From Amphibacillus xylanus NBRC 15112 (GTDB taxonomy: Bacteria > Bacillota > Bacilli > Bacillales > Amphibacillaceae), in NCBI RefSeq assembly GCF_000307165.1, contig NC_018704.1, positions 682,001-746,000 of the forward strand: DNA of 64,000 nt. The letters run 5' to 3'. Under the pieces are notes generated by a model. The model was not told the DNA's origin. It saw only the letters and a list, made by a program, of their open reading frames with translations, and searched no databases. A program made the position numbers and the translations under genes. Within the stretch, counting starts at the first letter, position 1; every line of letters starts with the position of its first letter. This document shows positions 42,375 through 50,717 of the stretch, piece by piece.

Positions 42375-43097
42375 TTAACTGTTTAAATGGTGGATTTGCC
42401 TAGCAATCGACTCAATAATAAATACGACAGGCACTTGGCTGGTGATGTTTGTATATTGATAAAATTCTTCAGTTAGATAATATGTAATATTAATATCTGA
42501 CATCATGCCGATTGTCGTTTGTTTGTTGTTTGTAATACCAATAACTTTACTGCCTTTTTGTTTAAGTTCATTTAACTGATTAATAGTTGCGTGACTTTCA
42601 CCAGAAACAGATAAAGCAATCGTCACACTATTTGTTTGGATATTTGAATGAATCGGATAAGAAGCATCTTTAATATATAATGAAAACTTCCCTACACCAG
42701 AGAAATAGCGTGCACCATATTCAGCAAGGATACCAGAGCTTCCATTGCCGATAAAAATGATATGATCAGCAGCTTTAACTAATTCAGCAGCTTCTCGAAT
42801 GAGTTGCTCTTGCTCTGAGGTAAAATTACGCTCAAAAAATTCAATCACAGGGTGATGTCTACTTTTAATTGACTGCTGTTTTTGCTCTTGATCAAGTTTA
42901 AGCTTTGTTTTAAATTCGGAAAATCCGTCACAGCCAACCTTTTTACAAAAACGTAAAATCGTCGTTGTAGAAACGTGTGTTTCTTCGGCCAATTCTCGAA
43001 TCCTCATATAGGCGACTTTATCTCGATTTTGACTTACATAACGATAAATCGCCATATCAAGTTCATTAAATGATGCAATCCGTTCACTTGTAAACAT
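42375..43097 (-). CDS. RpiR/MurR-family transcriptional regulator
   Basis: 240 residues. N-terminal helix-turn-helix (about 30-60: AEETHVSTTTILRFCKKVGC) and C-terminal SIS sugar-phosphate-binding domain (about 95-235: IIFIGNGSSGILAEYGARYF, SVSGESHATINQL). The ATG at 43097 is 6 bases after aggagg. It is divergent from the GH4 gene at 43299, so it probably responds to a phosphorylated glucoside and controls that gene (inference). Confidence 0.88.
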   Translation of the reverse strand: MFTSERIASFNELDMAIYRYVSQNRDKVAYMRIRELAEETHVSTTTILRFCKKVGCDGFSEFKTKLKLDQEQKQQSIKSRHHPVIEFFERNFTSEQEQLIREAAELVKAADHIIFIGNGSSGILAEYGARYFSGVGKFSLYIKDASYPIHSNIQTNSVTIALSVSGESHATINQLNELKQKGSKVIGITNNKQTTIGMMSDINITYYLTEEFYQYTNITSQVPVVFIIESIARQIHHLNS

Positions 43098-43229
43098 AAA
43101 CACCCTCCTAATCCTTAAACAATTCAGCTTAAGTATAGCATGAATGCATAATAAAACACACTGTTTTTAAAATGTAACAAGTAACAGTTGGTGTGATAAC
43201 GAACAGATTGTTGAAATTGACTATGCAGG

Positions 43230-43243
43230 TGAGATCGCTTTCG
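43230..43243 (+). promoter_or_regulatory. candidate cre (CcpA) site before the GH4 gene
   Basis: TGAGATCGCTTTCG matches the cre pattern TGWNANCGNTNWCA at all defined positions except the last. It is 56 bases before the start codon of the glucosidase gene, a common place for CcpA repression. Confidence 0.5.
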
Positions 43244-43298
43244 GTACACTAAATTTAAGGATATAAAATTTTTCTGAATTTAGTTGAGGAGGATAATG

Positions 43299-44615
43299 AT
43301 GACAAAAGGCATTAAAATCGTGACAATAGGCGGTGGGTCAAGCTATACGCCTGAATTAGTAGAAGGTTTTATCAAACGCTATGAAAGCTTGCCTGTAAGT
43401 GAATTATGGCTTGTAGATATTCCTGAAGGAGAAGAAAAGTTAAATATTGTCGGAGGACTTGCGAAACGGATGATTAAAGAAGCAGGTCTACCGATTAAAG
43501 TTCATCTTACATTGAATCGTCGTGAGGCATTAAAGGACGCTGATTTTGTCACAACTCAATTTAGAGTAGGCTTACTAGAAGCTCGTGCAAAAGATGAACG
43601 GATTCCATTAAAGTATGGCGTGATCGGTCAAGAAACAAATGGTCCTGGTGGATTATTTAAAGGATTAAGAACAATACCAGTTATTTTAGATATTATTCGT
43701 GATATGGAAGAACTCTGTCCAAATGCTTGGTTAATCAACTTCACAAACCCAGCAGGTATGGTAACAGAAGCAGTACTTCGTTATAGCAACTGGCGGAAGG
43801 TGATTGGTCTATGTAACGTACCAGTGGGCATGAAGATGGGCATCGCTGCTCAGCTAGGTGTTGAGCCTGAGCGTGTTCATATTGATTTTGCTGGACTTAA
43901 TCATATGATATATGGGTTAGATATTTATCTTGACGGAGAGCTTTATACTGACAAATATATTAATTTGATAACTTCAGAAGATGAGTCGAGCGGAACGATG
44001 CAAAATATCGTTGATTTGAAGTGGGAACCTGAATTTATTAAAGCACTTAAAGCAATACCATGTCCATATCACCGTTATTACTACAAGACAGATGAAATGT
44101 TTGATGAGGAAATGAAAGCTGCTGAAACGGTAGGGACAAGAGCTGAAGTCGTCCAAAAGCTAGAGAAGGAATTATTCGAACTTTATCAAGATGAATCATT
44201 AACGATTAAACCTCCACAGCTTGAAAAACGTGGCGGTGCCTATTATAGTGATGCAGCTTGTAACTTAATTGACTCCATTTATAATGATCGAAAAGATATT
44301 CAACCTGTTAACACGATGAATAATGGTGCAATCGCAAGTATACCAAATGATTCAGCAGTTGAAATTAATTGCGTGATCACGAAAGATGGACCAAAGCCAA
44401 TCGCAATCGGCGACTTACCGGTAGCAACGAGAGGACTTGTCCAACAAATAAAATCATTTGAAAGAGTTGCAGCTGAAGCGGCAGTAACAGGTGACTATCA
44501 AACGGCATTATTAGCAATGACGATCAACCCATTAGTACCTTCTGATACAATAGCAAAAGAAATCCTTGATGAAATGTTAGAAGCACACAAGGAGCATTTG
44601 CCACAGTTTAATTGA
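43299..44615 (+). CDS. licH: 6-phospho-beta-glucosidase, glycoside hydrolase family 4
   Basis: 438 residues. N-terminal NAD-binding motif GGGSSYTPELVEGFI, then the family 4 signatures GQETNGPGGLFKGLRTIPV, INFTNPAGM, metal-binding Cys in GLCNVPVGM and His in GLNHMIYGL. GH4 enzymes need NAD and a divalent metal and split phosphoglucosides brought in by a PTS. It is closest in pattern to LicH. No PTS genes for such sugars are adjacent. I chose the second of two tandem ATGs (43296, 43299), 6 bases after aggagg. Confidence 0.9.
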   Translation: MTKGIKIVTIGGGSSYTPELVEGFIKRYESLPVSELWLVDIPEGEEKLNIVGGLAKRMIKEAGLPIKVHLTLNRREALKDADFVTTQFRVGLLEARAKDERIPLKYGVIGQETNGPGGLFKGLRTIPVILDIIRDMEELCPNAWLINFTNPAGMVTEAVLRYSNWRKVIGLCNVPVGMKMGIAAQLGVEPERVHIDFAGLNHMIYGLDIYLDGELYTDKYINLITSEDESSGTMQNIVDLKWEPEFIKALKAIPCPYHRYYYKTDEMFDEEMKAAETVGTRAEVVQKLEKELFELYQDESLTIKPPQLEKRGGAYYSDAACNLIDSIYNDRKDIQPVNTMNNGAIASIPNDSAVEINCVITKDGPKPIAIGDLPVATRGLVQQIKSFERVAAEAAVTGDYQTALLAMTINPLVPSDTIAKEILDEMLEAHKEHLPQFN

Positions 44616-44626
44616 GATATGACGCT

Positions 44627-44660
44627 AAAAAAATGACTAAATATTTTTAGTCATTTTTTT
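44627..44660 (+). terminator. terminator of licH
   Basis: AAAAAATGACTAAA pairs with TTTTAGTCATTTTTT around a 3-4 base loop, ending in T residues. Confidence 0.92.
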
Positions 44661-44954
44661 ATGTTGAAATTAAAGTTATGTTAGGAAATTTATTCTATTG
44701 GTAGAAGATAAAAACCAAATTACTTTAAAAGATACCGAAAGTTAATTGAAATTAATAATAGCAATAGATAACGTATAAAAATCTAAAGAATGACTATTAA
44801 AATAGTGAAAACTTTGTATAAATGTACCCTATTTTACTAATATCTACTTGTTAACCAACAGTTTTACGCATAGACGGACCATTTAGCTTCTGTTAAAATA
44901 AATCCAAAGAAGATTGTCTAATTTTGTATAAGAAAGATGAAAGGAGGAAGAAAA
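44661..44954. other. AT-rich spacer, no gene seen
   Basis: About 290 bases without a convincing ORF. TAAAAT near 44895 is a possible -10 for the next gene, without a clear -35. Confidence 0.4.
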
Positions 44955-45311
44955 GTGAGTGAAGAAATAACAAAACAAGATATACTTGTAGCTATAAAAG
45001 AATTAGCCAATCAAATATCAGAAACGGATGCTCGGAACAAAGATAGGATAGATTCATTAGACAAGCGATTGAGTAGCAAGATAGAGTCGTTAGACAAGCG
45101 ATTGAGTAGTAAGATAGAGACGCTAGATAAACGCATGAGTGACAGAATTGACACACTTGAAAGACGGATCGATACAATGGATCAAGATATTAAGCAAGAG
45201 TTAAATAAAATTAATCATAAAATAGATGTGATTGATAGTCAACTAACTATACTTTCAGGCAGCTTAACAAAAACGCAAGCCGAAGTTAAAGTTTTACAAG
45301 ATACGAAATGA
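44955..45311 (+). CDS. small coiled-coil protein with 11-residue repeats
   Basis: 118 residues, GTG start 7 bases after aaggagg. Residues about 30-73 are four tandem 11-residue units: DSLDKRLSSKI, ESLDKRLSSKI, ETLDKRMSDRI, DTLERRIDTMD, then heptad-like helix to the end. The 33-bp DNA units of the first three are nearly identical, pointing to recent duplication. No signal peptide or membrane helix. Such hendecad helices form long, slightly right-handed coiled coils. Function unknown. Confidence 0.7.
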   Translation: MSEEITKQDILVAIKELANQISETDARNKDRIDSLDKRLSSKIESLDKRLSSKIETLDKRMSDRIDTLERRIDTMDQDIKQELNKINHKIDVIDSQLTILSGSLTKTQAEVKVLQDTK

Positions 45312-45340
45312 TATAAATAAATTATACCAATATAGTGACA

Positions 45341-45384
45341 TACTCCGTTTTAGATAAGCAAAACATACTATCTAAAACGGAGTA
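45341..45384. terminator. 16-bp hairpin between convergent genes
   Basis: TACTCCGTTTTAGATA and TATCTAAAACGGAGTA pair perfectly around a 12-base loop, between the coiled-coil gene and the HesB-like gene on the other strand. Confidence 0.85.
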
Positions 45385-45431
45385 TTTGTATTTCATAAAG
45401 CCCTATTGATTTCACTTATTTTCCAATAAAA

Positions 45432-45737
45432 TTAATGATTTAGCGGCCAACCCTTAGTATTATTAACGATCTGAAATCCTGGATTATCGCCAACATAAAA
45501 ATATTGAATCCACACGCCATCAAGGAAATCCACTCGTGAATCAAGTAAGATATCAATATCTTTATCAGTTTTTACAATTTCATCATGTTCTGTGGGTGTG
45601 TCAAGCATCATATCATAATGTGCATGATTTCCATGAACTTCAGTAACAAACACGCGAATCATCTTACCTTGTGCTTCTTCTGTAGCGAGGATTTTTTTTA
45701 GTTCTTTGGCGGCATTGCGGTTAATTTTACATTTCAT
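45432..45737 (-). CDS. HesB/IscA-like protein without cluster cysteines
   Basis: 101 residues from the ATG at 45737 (site ttggag, 9 bases before). The pattern KINRNAAKELKKILATEEAQ GKMIRVFV...DFLDGVWIQYF, GFQIVN follows the HesB-like fold, but the three Cys that hold iron-sulfur clusters in IscA are missing, as in B. subtilis YneR. Its role in iron-sulfur metabolism is therefore uncertain. Confidence 0.75.
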   Translation of the reverse strand: MKCKINRNAAKELKKILATEEAQGKMIRVFVTEVHGNHAHYDMMLDTPTEHDEIVKTDKDIDILLDSRVDFLDGVWIQYFYVGDNPGFQIVNNTKGWPLNH

Positions 45738-45910
45738 GATCTTAATCTCCAATCAATTTAAATTAGTTGTTATATTATCGCACAGTGCGATACTTATTGT
45801 CATGAATTTTGATTGATTTTATGCAAGAGATTATTGATAAGATCATTAGTAAAGAGGCTGATACAAGACCCACCTAAAATCTCACTACATTATTCTGTTT
45901 TAAAAGTCGA

Positions 45911-46330
45911 ACGTGTGTGTATTTTCCCAAACTTGAGTGCATTTCGCAAAACTTGAGTGCAATTCGCAAAACTTGAGTGTATTTTCGCAAACTTGTGTGC
46001 AATTCTCGAAACTTGAGTGTATTTTCGCAAACTTGTGTGCAATTCTCGAAACTTGAGTGTATTTTCGCAAACTTGTGTGCAATTCTCGAAACTTGAGTGT
46101 ATTTTCGCAAACTTGTGTGCAATTCTCGAAACTTGAGTGTATTTTCGCAAACTTGAGTGTATTTTCATAAACTTGAGTGTATTTTCGCAAACTTGAGTGT
46201 ATTTTCATAAACTTGAGTGTAATTCGCAAAACTTGAGTGTATTTTCGCAAACTTGTGTGCATTTCGCAAAACTTGAGTATATTTTTGCAAACTTGTGTGT
46301 ATTCTCGAAAACTGGAATGCATTTTACCAA
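45911..46330 (-). repeat. tandem array, 21 units of 20 bp
   Basis: Plus-strand units such as ACTTGAGTGTATTTTCGCAA and ACTTGTGTGCAATTCTCGAA. These two alternate four times at 45971-46130, giving a higher-order 40-bp repeat. The minus-strand core AATACACTCAAGT is the same as the core of the first array. Confidence 0.95.
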
Positions 46331-46353
46331 GTTGAAAATAAAAATAGACAAAC

Positions 46354-46398
46354 AAAAAATGGCTTTGACCAAATTATTGTTTGATCAGAGCCATTTTA
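46354..46398. terminator. element hairpin of copy 2
   Basis: AAAAAATGGCTTTGA pairs with TCAGAGCCATTTT (G-T pairs allowed), loop about 14 bases, A and T runs on the two sides. Homologous to 18955-18997. Confidence 0.7.
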
Positions 46399-46549
46399 TT
46401 CTTTGTTGGCTAGTTATGAACCGGCCTCTTTGGTTTAAAGTAACAGATAAATTTTTATTTATATTCCCCGTTTGTTTCGGGTGGAAATGATTAATTTCGT
46501 TAATTGATTCAAACTTTTATGATCTAACTATAACGATTAATAAAAACTT

Positions 46550-46670
46550 CGCTTTACCGCGGTACATCATCTACTGGTTGTTCTCTAACCTAAGCAACGC
46601 AAGCCCTACCTGCTCTTACGTCCTTGCGACCCTATAATCGCTCCAGTGTGAATAAGCATCTTCAAAAACA
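46550..46670. other. GC-richer intergenic block of unknown nature
   Basis: About 120 bases near 50 percent GC inside a region of about 30 percent. It has local pairing potential (GCAAG at 46602 region with CTTGC near 46625; CTTCGCTTTACCGC at its left end). All six frames are interrupted. It lies downstream of the metal ATPase gene. It could be a structured RNA or the worn end of an insertion sequence. Confidence 0.35.
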
Positions 46671-46744
46671 TTGTAGAATGCCAGATTCTTTATTTGTTAC
46701 TGATATTTAATCATACCACTAATGTATTTGATTAGCAAGAGATT

Positions 46745-48622
46745 TTATTTTTCAGTGTTACTTTGTCCGCGATTTTTTAATTTAAAACCAAGTAGTCTCA
46801 TACCGTTAAAGATAACTGCTAGTATACTTGCTTCATGTACTAACATACCAATCGACATATTCATCCAGTCACTGAAGAACACGCTTGCTAATAGTACGAG
46901 CACTACTCCAACTGCGATAACAATGTTTTGTAGCATATTATTTGCTGTTGCCTTTGTTAAGCCTAGAGCATGTGGAAGTCGACTCATGTCAGAGTTCATT
47001 AAGACAACATCAGATGTTTCAATTGCAACGTCTGTTCCACTTCCCATTGCAATTCCGATATCAGCTAGTGCTAATGAAGGACTATCATTGACACCATCAC
47101 CAACGAAAGCGACAATTTGACCTTGTTCTTGAAGGTTCTTTAGGTAAGCTGCTTTGTTTTCTGGTAACATGTGGCCATGTGCCTCCGTTAGGCTAAGCTC
47201 TTTACTGACTAGATCAACTGTACCTTGATTGTCTCCTGAAAGTACGATTAAGTTCTTTACACCGAGACGTTTTAATCTTCTTAAGTCAGCTTTAACTCCT
47301 GGGCGAATTTGGTCCCGAATCCCCATTAAAATCTTCAACTCGTTATCTACTGCTGTTAGAACGATAGAGTTACCGTTTTTCTCAAATTGTTTAACATCTA
47401 ACAGTGCTTGTTTGCTAAATTCAACATTTTCCTTTTCCATTAAGGCAACATTGCCCACCGCAACTCTGTGGCCGTTAACTGTTGCAACGATTCCGCCACC
47501 TTTAACAACTTCTGTATCTACAACTGGAGAGTAATTTGTTTCACCAATATCTTTTATGATAGCTTTAGCCAATGGGTGGTCTGATTCACGTTCAATACTT
47601 GCAAGATAACCAAGTGCTTCATCTATATTAGTTCCATAATATATTTTTTCAGCAACTTCTGGATTACCAACTGTTAATGTTCCTGTTTTATCGAATAAAA
47701 TTGTCTCGACACGACTGAAATCATGGATAACTTCGCTACCTTTTAGCAGGACACCATGACGTGCACCGTTTCCAATGCCGGCGACGTTTGAAACAGGAAC
47801 ACCAATGACCAATGCACCTGGGCATCCGAGAACTAAGACAGTAATTGCTAACTCAACATCTTTTGAGAAAATCCAAACAAAGAAGGCCAATACTAATACT
47901 GCTGGTGTGTACCATTTGGAGAAGCGGTCAATAAATCGTTCTGCTTCTGATTTTGAGTCCTGAGCTTCTTCAACTAATTCAATAATTTTACCGAATGTTG
48001 TATCTTCACCAACACGATCGGCACGAATTTGAATTGTACCATTTTCTAATATCGTTCCTGCAAAGACATTGGCTCCTTTTTCCTTACCAACTGGTTCTGA
48101 TTCTCCAGTGATACTTGCTTCATTAATATAGCCTTCACCAGTTAAAACAGTGCCATCAACTGGAACTTTTGCACCTGTTTTAACGAGTAAAATATCACCT
48201 TCATCAACATCATCAACGTCAACTTCTTCAAATTCACCATCATCCATTAGTTTTAAAGCACTTTCTGGAGCAATCTCAGTTAATTCTTTGATTGCAGACC
48301 TTGTTTGATTAAGTGTTCGTTGTTCTAAAAATCCACCGAATAAGAATAAGAAAGTGACAATTGCTGACTCTTCATAATTTTGAATTAAAAAAGCACCACC
48401 AACAGCAATCGTGACTAATACATCGATGCTGACAACCTTAACTCTTAAGGCTTGATAGGCTTGAATTGCGATTGGCGCAGCCCCTAATATTGAGGCGATA
48501 ATAAATGTTATATTAAATATAGTTAAATTATTAAAACCAAAGCGAAAAATGAAACCTAGAACGATGAGTACACCACTAATCCATGTGATGCGATTTTTTT
48601 GACTTAAGATCTTTAGTTGCAT
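46745..48622 (-). CDS. heavy-metal P1B-type ATPase with a CPG motif
   Basis: 625 residues, good site (aaaggagtag). Membrane helices flank the actuator domain (ITGESEPV), the ion motif GCPGALVIGVP (about 275-285), the phosphorylation motif DKTGTLT, the HP motif (ESDHPLAKAI) and GDGVNDSPSL. The metal-binding CPC/SPC motif is CPG here. No HMA domain is fused at the N-terminus; a separate HMA protein is coded upstream at 48862. It exports a transition metal, identity unclear. Confidence 0.92.
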   Translation of the reverse strand: MQLKILSQKNRITWISGVLIVLGFIFRFGFNNLTIFNITFIIASILGAAPIAIQAYQALRVKVVSIDVLVTIAVGGAFLIQNYEESAIVTFLFLFGGFLEQRTLNQTRSAIKELTEIAPESALKLMDDGEFEEVDVDDVDEGDILLVKTGAKVPVDGTVLTGEGYINEASITGESEPVGKEKGANVFAGTILENGTIQIRADRVGEDTTFGKIIELVEEAQDSKSEAERFIDRFSKWYTPAVLVLAFFVWIFSKDVELAITVLVLGCPGALVIGVPVSNVAGIGNGARHGVLLKGSEVIHDFSRVETILFDKTGTLTVGNPEVAEKIYYGTNIDEALGYLASIERESDHPLAKAIIKDIGETNYSPVVDTEVVKGGGIVATVNGHRVAVGNVALMEKENVEFSKQALLDVKQFEKNGNSIVLTAVDNELKILMGIRDQIRPGVKADLRRLKRLGVKNLIVLSGDNQGTVDLVSKELSLTEAHGHMLPENKAAYLKNLQEQGQIVAFVGDGVNDSPSLALADIGIAMGSGTDVAIETSDVVLMNSDMSRLPHALGLTKATANNMLQNIVIAVGVVLVLLASVFFSDWMNMSIGMLVHEASILAVIFNGMRLLGFKLKNRGQSNTEK

Positions 48623-48763
48623 CTTGACTACTCCTTTTGTAAATTTATTTTATCTTTATTTGTTAATTCAACTATATCGAGTTTAGAAAACGAATGAATT
48701 GATTAAGATCAAGTTTTAAAATAAAGATTCATCGTTCAGTGACTAATTTATCGAATAAAAAAA

Positions 48764-48829
48764 ACTAGAGCATAGCAGTATGCAAAATATTTAAGAAAAA
48801 TCTGATCTGCATAAATCTAAGCTCTAGCA
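48764..48829 (-). terminator. terminator between chaperone and ATPase genes
   Basis: CTAGAGC and GCTCTAG (48764-48770 and 48823-48829 on the plus strand) enclose a long stem-loop with further TATGCA/TGCATA pairing. On the minus strand an eight-base T run follows. It should reduce read-through into the ATPase gene. Confidence 0.7.
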
Positions 48830-48861
48830 TCGCTAAACTTGATATTTAGTTAATTCAAGCA

Positions 48862-49095
48862 TTATGAAGGTTTAACTTTTGATTTAATGACTGAATAGCC
48901 CATTTTTTCAATAGCTTGTTCAATTGATTCAATTGGTGTTACGTCAGCATCAAAATCTAACTTTACTTTGCTTGAGTTGAATAGAACTTTTACGCTATCT
49001 TTATCAACACCCGCAACATTTTTTACAGCACCTTCAATTTTTTGCATACATGATGGACATGCTAAATCTTCTAAAGAAATCGTTGCTTTTGACAT
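48862..49095 (-). CDS. HMA-domain metal chaperone
   Basis: 77 residues, one ferredoxin-like HMA domain with the metal motif CPSC (ACPSCMQKIEGAV, about 13-16). Site aaggaga. Such proteins carry Cu(I) or similar ions to ATPases. The neighbouring P-type ATPase lacks its own HMA domain, so this may supply it; the two are separated by a terminator-like hairpin. Confidence 0.88.
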   Translation of the reverse strand: MSKATISLEDLACPSCMQKIEGAVKNVAGVDKDSVKVLFNSSKVKLDFDADVTPIESIEQAIEKMGYSVIKSKVKPS

Positions 49096-49350
49096 AGTCA
49101 GATTCTCCTTTAATTAAGTTAGTCTTTTATGATTAAGTTCATGATATCCTGTTTTCCTAATTAAATAATTGACCTAGATCAATTTTTGAAAAATAGTCTA
49201 AGATAACTTTTGTTAAAAGAATGATTCTATAACTAAATCACACGAAAATTCCAGCTGTCTGCTTGAGCCTAACTCAAATTGGATTGCTAGTCAGTCTTAG
49301 CCAGTTATAGTATAATGAAATCTGAATATAGTAGAAATGAGTGAGTCAAT
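49096..49350. other. spacer between divergent metal and Nudix genes
   Basis: About 255 bases. A TATAAT at about 49310 (gttatagtataat) probably serves yvcI. No further feature seen. Confidence 0.4.
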
Positions 49351-49809
49351 TTGCAACGTGTGACTAATTGTTTAATTATCAAAGGTGAGGAAGTTTTACT
49401 ACTGAAAAAACCTCGACGTGGTTGGTATGCAATGCCAGGAGGAAAGATGGAAGCTGGCGAATCGGTGTATGAATCAGTAATTAGAGAGGTTAGAGAAGAA
49501 ACTGGTTTAACGATCATAGGTCCTCAATTATCTAGTGTTGCGACAATGACAAAAGCTTCTGCATCAGCCGCGTTAAAAGAGTGGATGATGTTTACATTTA
49601 TTACTGATCGCTTTTCAGGTGAATTAGTTGATGAGTCTCCTGAGGGTGAACTTGAATGGATCCCAATTTCAGAAATTGATTCTATTCCAACTGCTCCGAG
49701 TGATCGCTTTATCCATCAAGCACTTTTAACTAAGAAAAAACGTCTGTATGCAAGTTTTGATCTTGATGAGGATGATCAATTAAATGATTATCGAGTGAAT
49801 GAACAATAA
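49351..49809 (+). CDS. yvcI: Nudix hydrolase YvcI
   Basis: 152 residues, TTG start. The Nudix box [23 protein letters not shown] (about 29-51) is complete, so the Mg-binding site is intact. The N-terminus [25 protein letters not shown] closely follows B. subtilis YvcI. It probably removes a nucleoside diphosphate derivative; the substrate is unknown. It leads the yvcI-rapZ-yvcK-whiA-crh cluster. Confidence 0.92.
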   Translation: MQRVTNCLIIKGEEVLLLKKPRRGWYAMPGGKMEAGESVYESVIREVREETGLTIIGPQLSSVATMTKASASAALKEWMMFTFITDRFSGELVDESPEGELEWIPISEIDSIPTAPSDRFIHQALLTKKKRLYASFDLDEDDQLNDYRVNEQ

Positions 49810-49831
49810 ATTAGAGGGAGGAAGTTTAATT

Positions 49832-50713
49832 ATGACAAGCAGTCAAGAAACGAAGCTCGTCATTATAACAGGGATGTCAGGTGCGGGAAAGACTGTTGCT
49901 GTTCAAAGTTTTGAGGATTTAGGTTATTACTGTGTTGACAACTTGCCTCCAGCTCTATTACCGAAACTGGTTGAACTTATGAAGGACGCAAATAATACGA
50001 TCAATAAAGTAGCACTTGTCATGGATTTACGTGGTAGAGAATTTTTTGATTCATTGTTTGATGCGCTTGATCATTTAGCCGAATCTGATTGGCTAGAAGA
50101 ACACATATTATTTTTAGATGCCCAAGATAAAATGCTTGTTTCAAGATATAAAGAAACAAGAAGAAATCATCCATTAGCTCCGGGAGGGTTACCTCTTGAA
50201 GGAATTAATCTAGAACGAAGAATGCTTGCTGACTTACGTGGTCGTGCACAATTCTTTATTGATACGACAAACTTAAAGCCCAAAGAATTACGTGAAAAGA
50301 TTATTGCTAAGTACGGCGAAGAGAAACAAAAAATATTTTCAATTCATTTTGTTTCATTTGGATTCAAGTACGGTATGCCGATAGATGCCGATTTAGTTTT
50401 TGATGTCCGATTCTTACCGAATCCTCACTATGTTGAACATCTACAGCCGTTGACTGGTTTAAATAAAGATGTGAGTGATTATGTATTGAAGTGGACTGAG
50501 ACACAGAAATTTAACGAAAAATTATCGGATTTATTAAGTTTTATGTTGCCACAATATAAAAAAGAAGGAAAGTCTCAACTTGTTATCGCGATTGGCTGTA
50601 CGGGGGGACAACATCGTTCTGTAACACTTGCTGAATACTATTCGAAGTATTTTTCAAATCAGTATATTACTCATGTTTCACATCGAGATATTGATAAAAG
50701 AAAGGGCCGTTAA
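49832..50713 (+). CDS. rapZ: RNase adapter/nucleotide-binding protein RapZ
   Basis: 293 residues from the ATG at 49832, 10 bases after gagggagg. Walker A GMSGAGKT (about 16-23), and the C-terminal conserved [10 protein letters not shown]. In B. subtilis (YvcJ) it binds and hydrolyses GTP and affects competence; E. coli RapZ directs decay of a small RNA for glucosamine control. yvcK starts 4 bases after its stop. Confidence 0.95.
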   Translation: MTSSQETKLVIITGMSGAGKTVAVQSFEDLGYYCVDNLPPALLPKLVELMKDANNTINKVALVMDLRGREFFDSLFDALDHLAESDWLEEHILFLDAQDKMLVSRYKETRRNHPLAPGGLPLEGINLERRMLADLRGRAQFFIDTTNLKPKELREKIIAKYGEEKQKIFSIHFVSFGFKYGMPIDADLVFDVRFLPNPHYVEHLQPLTGLNKDVSDYVLKWTETQKFNEKLSDLLSFMLPQYKKEGKSQLVIAIGCTGGQHRSVTLAEYYSKYFSNQYITHVSHRDIDKRKGR

Positions 50714-50717
50714 ACTA

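Larger units (their letters stand above)
45853..46429 (-). mobile_element. MITE-like element copy 2 with a 20-bp tandem array
   Basis: 577 bases in the opposite orientation to copy 1. On the minus strand it reads: AGAGGCCGG end (46421-46429), hairpin (46354-46398), spacer TTTGTCTATTTTTATTTTC, 21 tandem units, tail ACTTTTAAAACAGAATAAT, and an end beginning AGAGGCTGATACAAGA on the plus strand (45853). Hairpin, spacer, repeat core and tail match copy 1 in order and sequence. No coding capacity. Confidence 0.75.

Noticed and set aside
45779-45791. TCGCACAGTGCGA palindrome as an operator
   Set aside because: Single short palindrome 40 bases upstream of the HesB-like gene; no known regulator matched, so not listed as a feature.
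45874-46355. Open frames of 82-151 codons on the minus strand of the second array
   Set aside because: Same cause as in the first array: repeat units without stop codons.
50628-50717. N-terminal extension of YvcK overlapping rapZ
   Set aside because: The conserved protein begins at 50718 right after the rapZ stop; the extension is the rapZ coding region in another frame.
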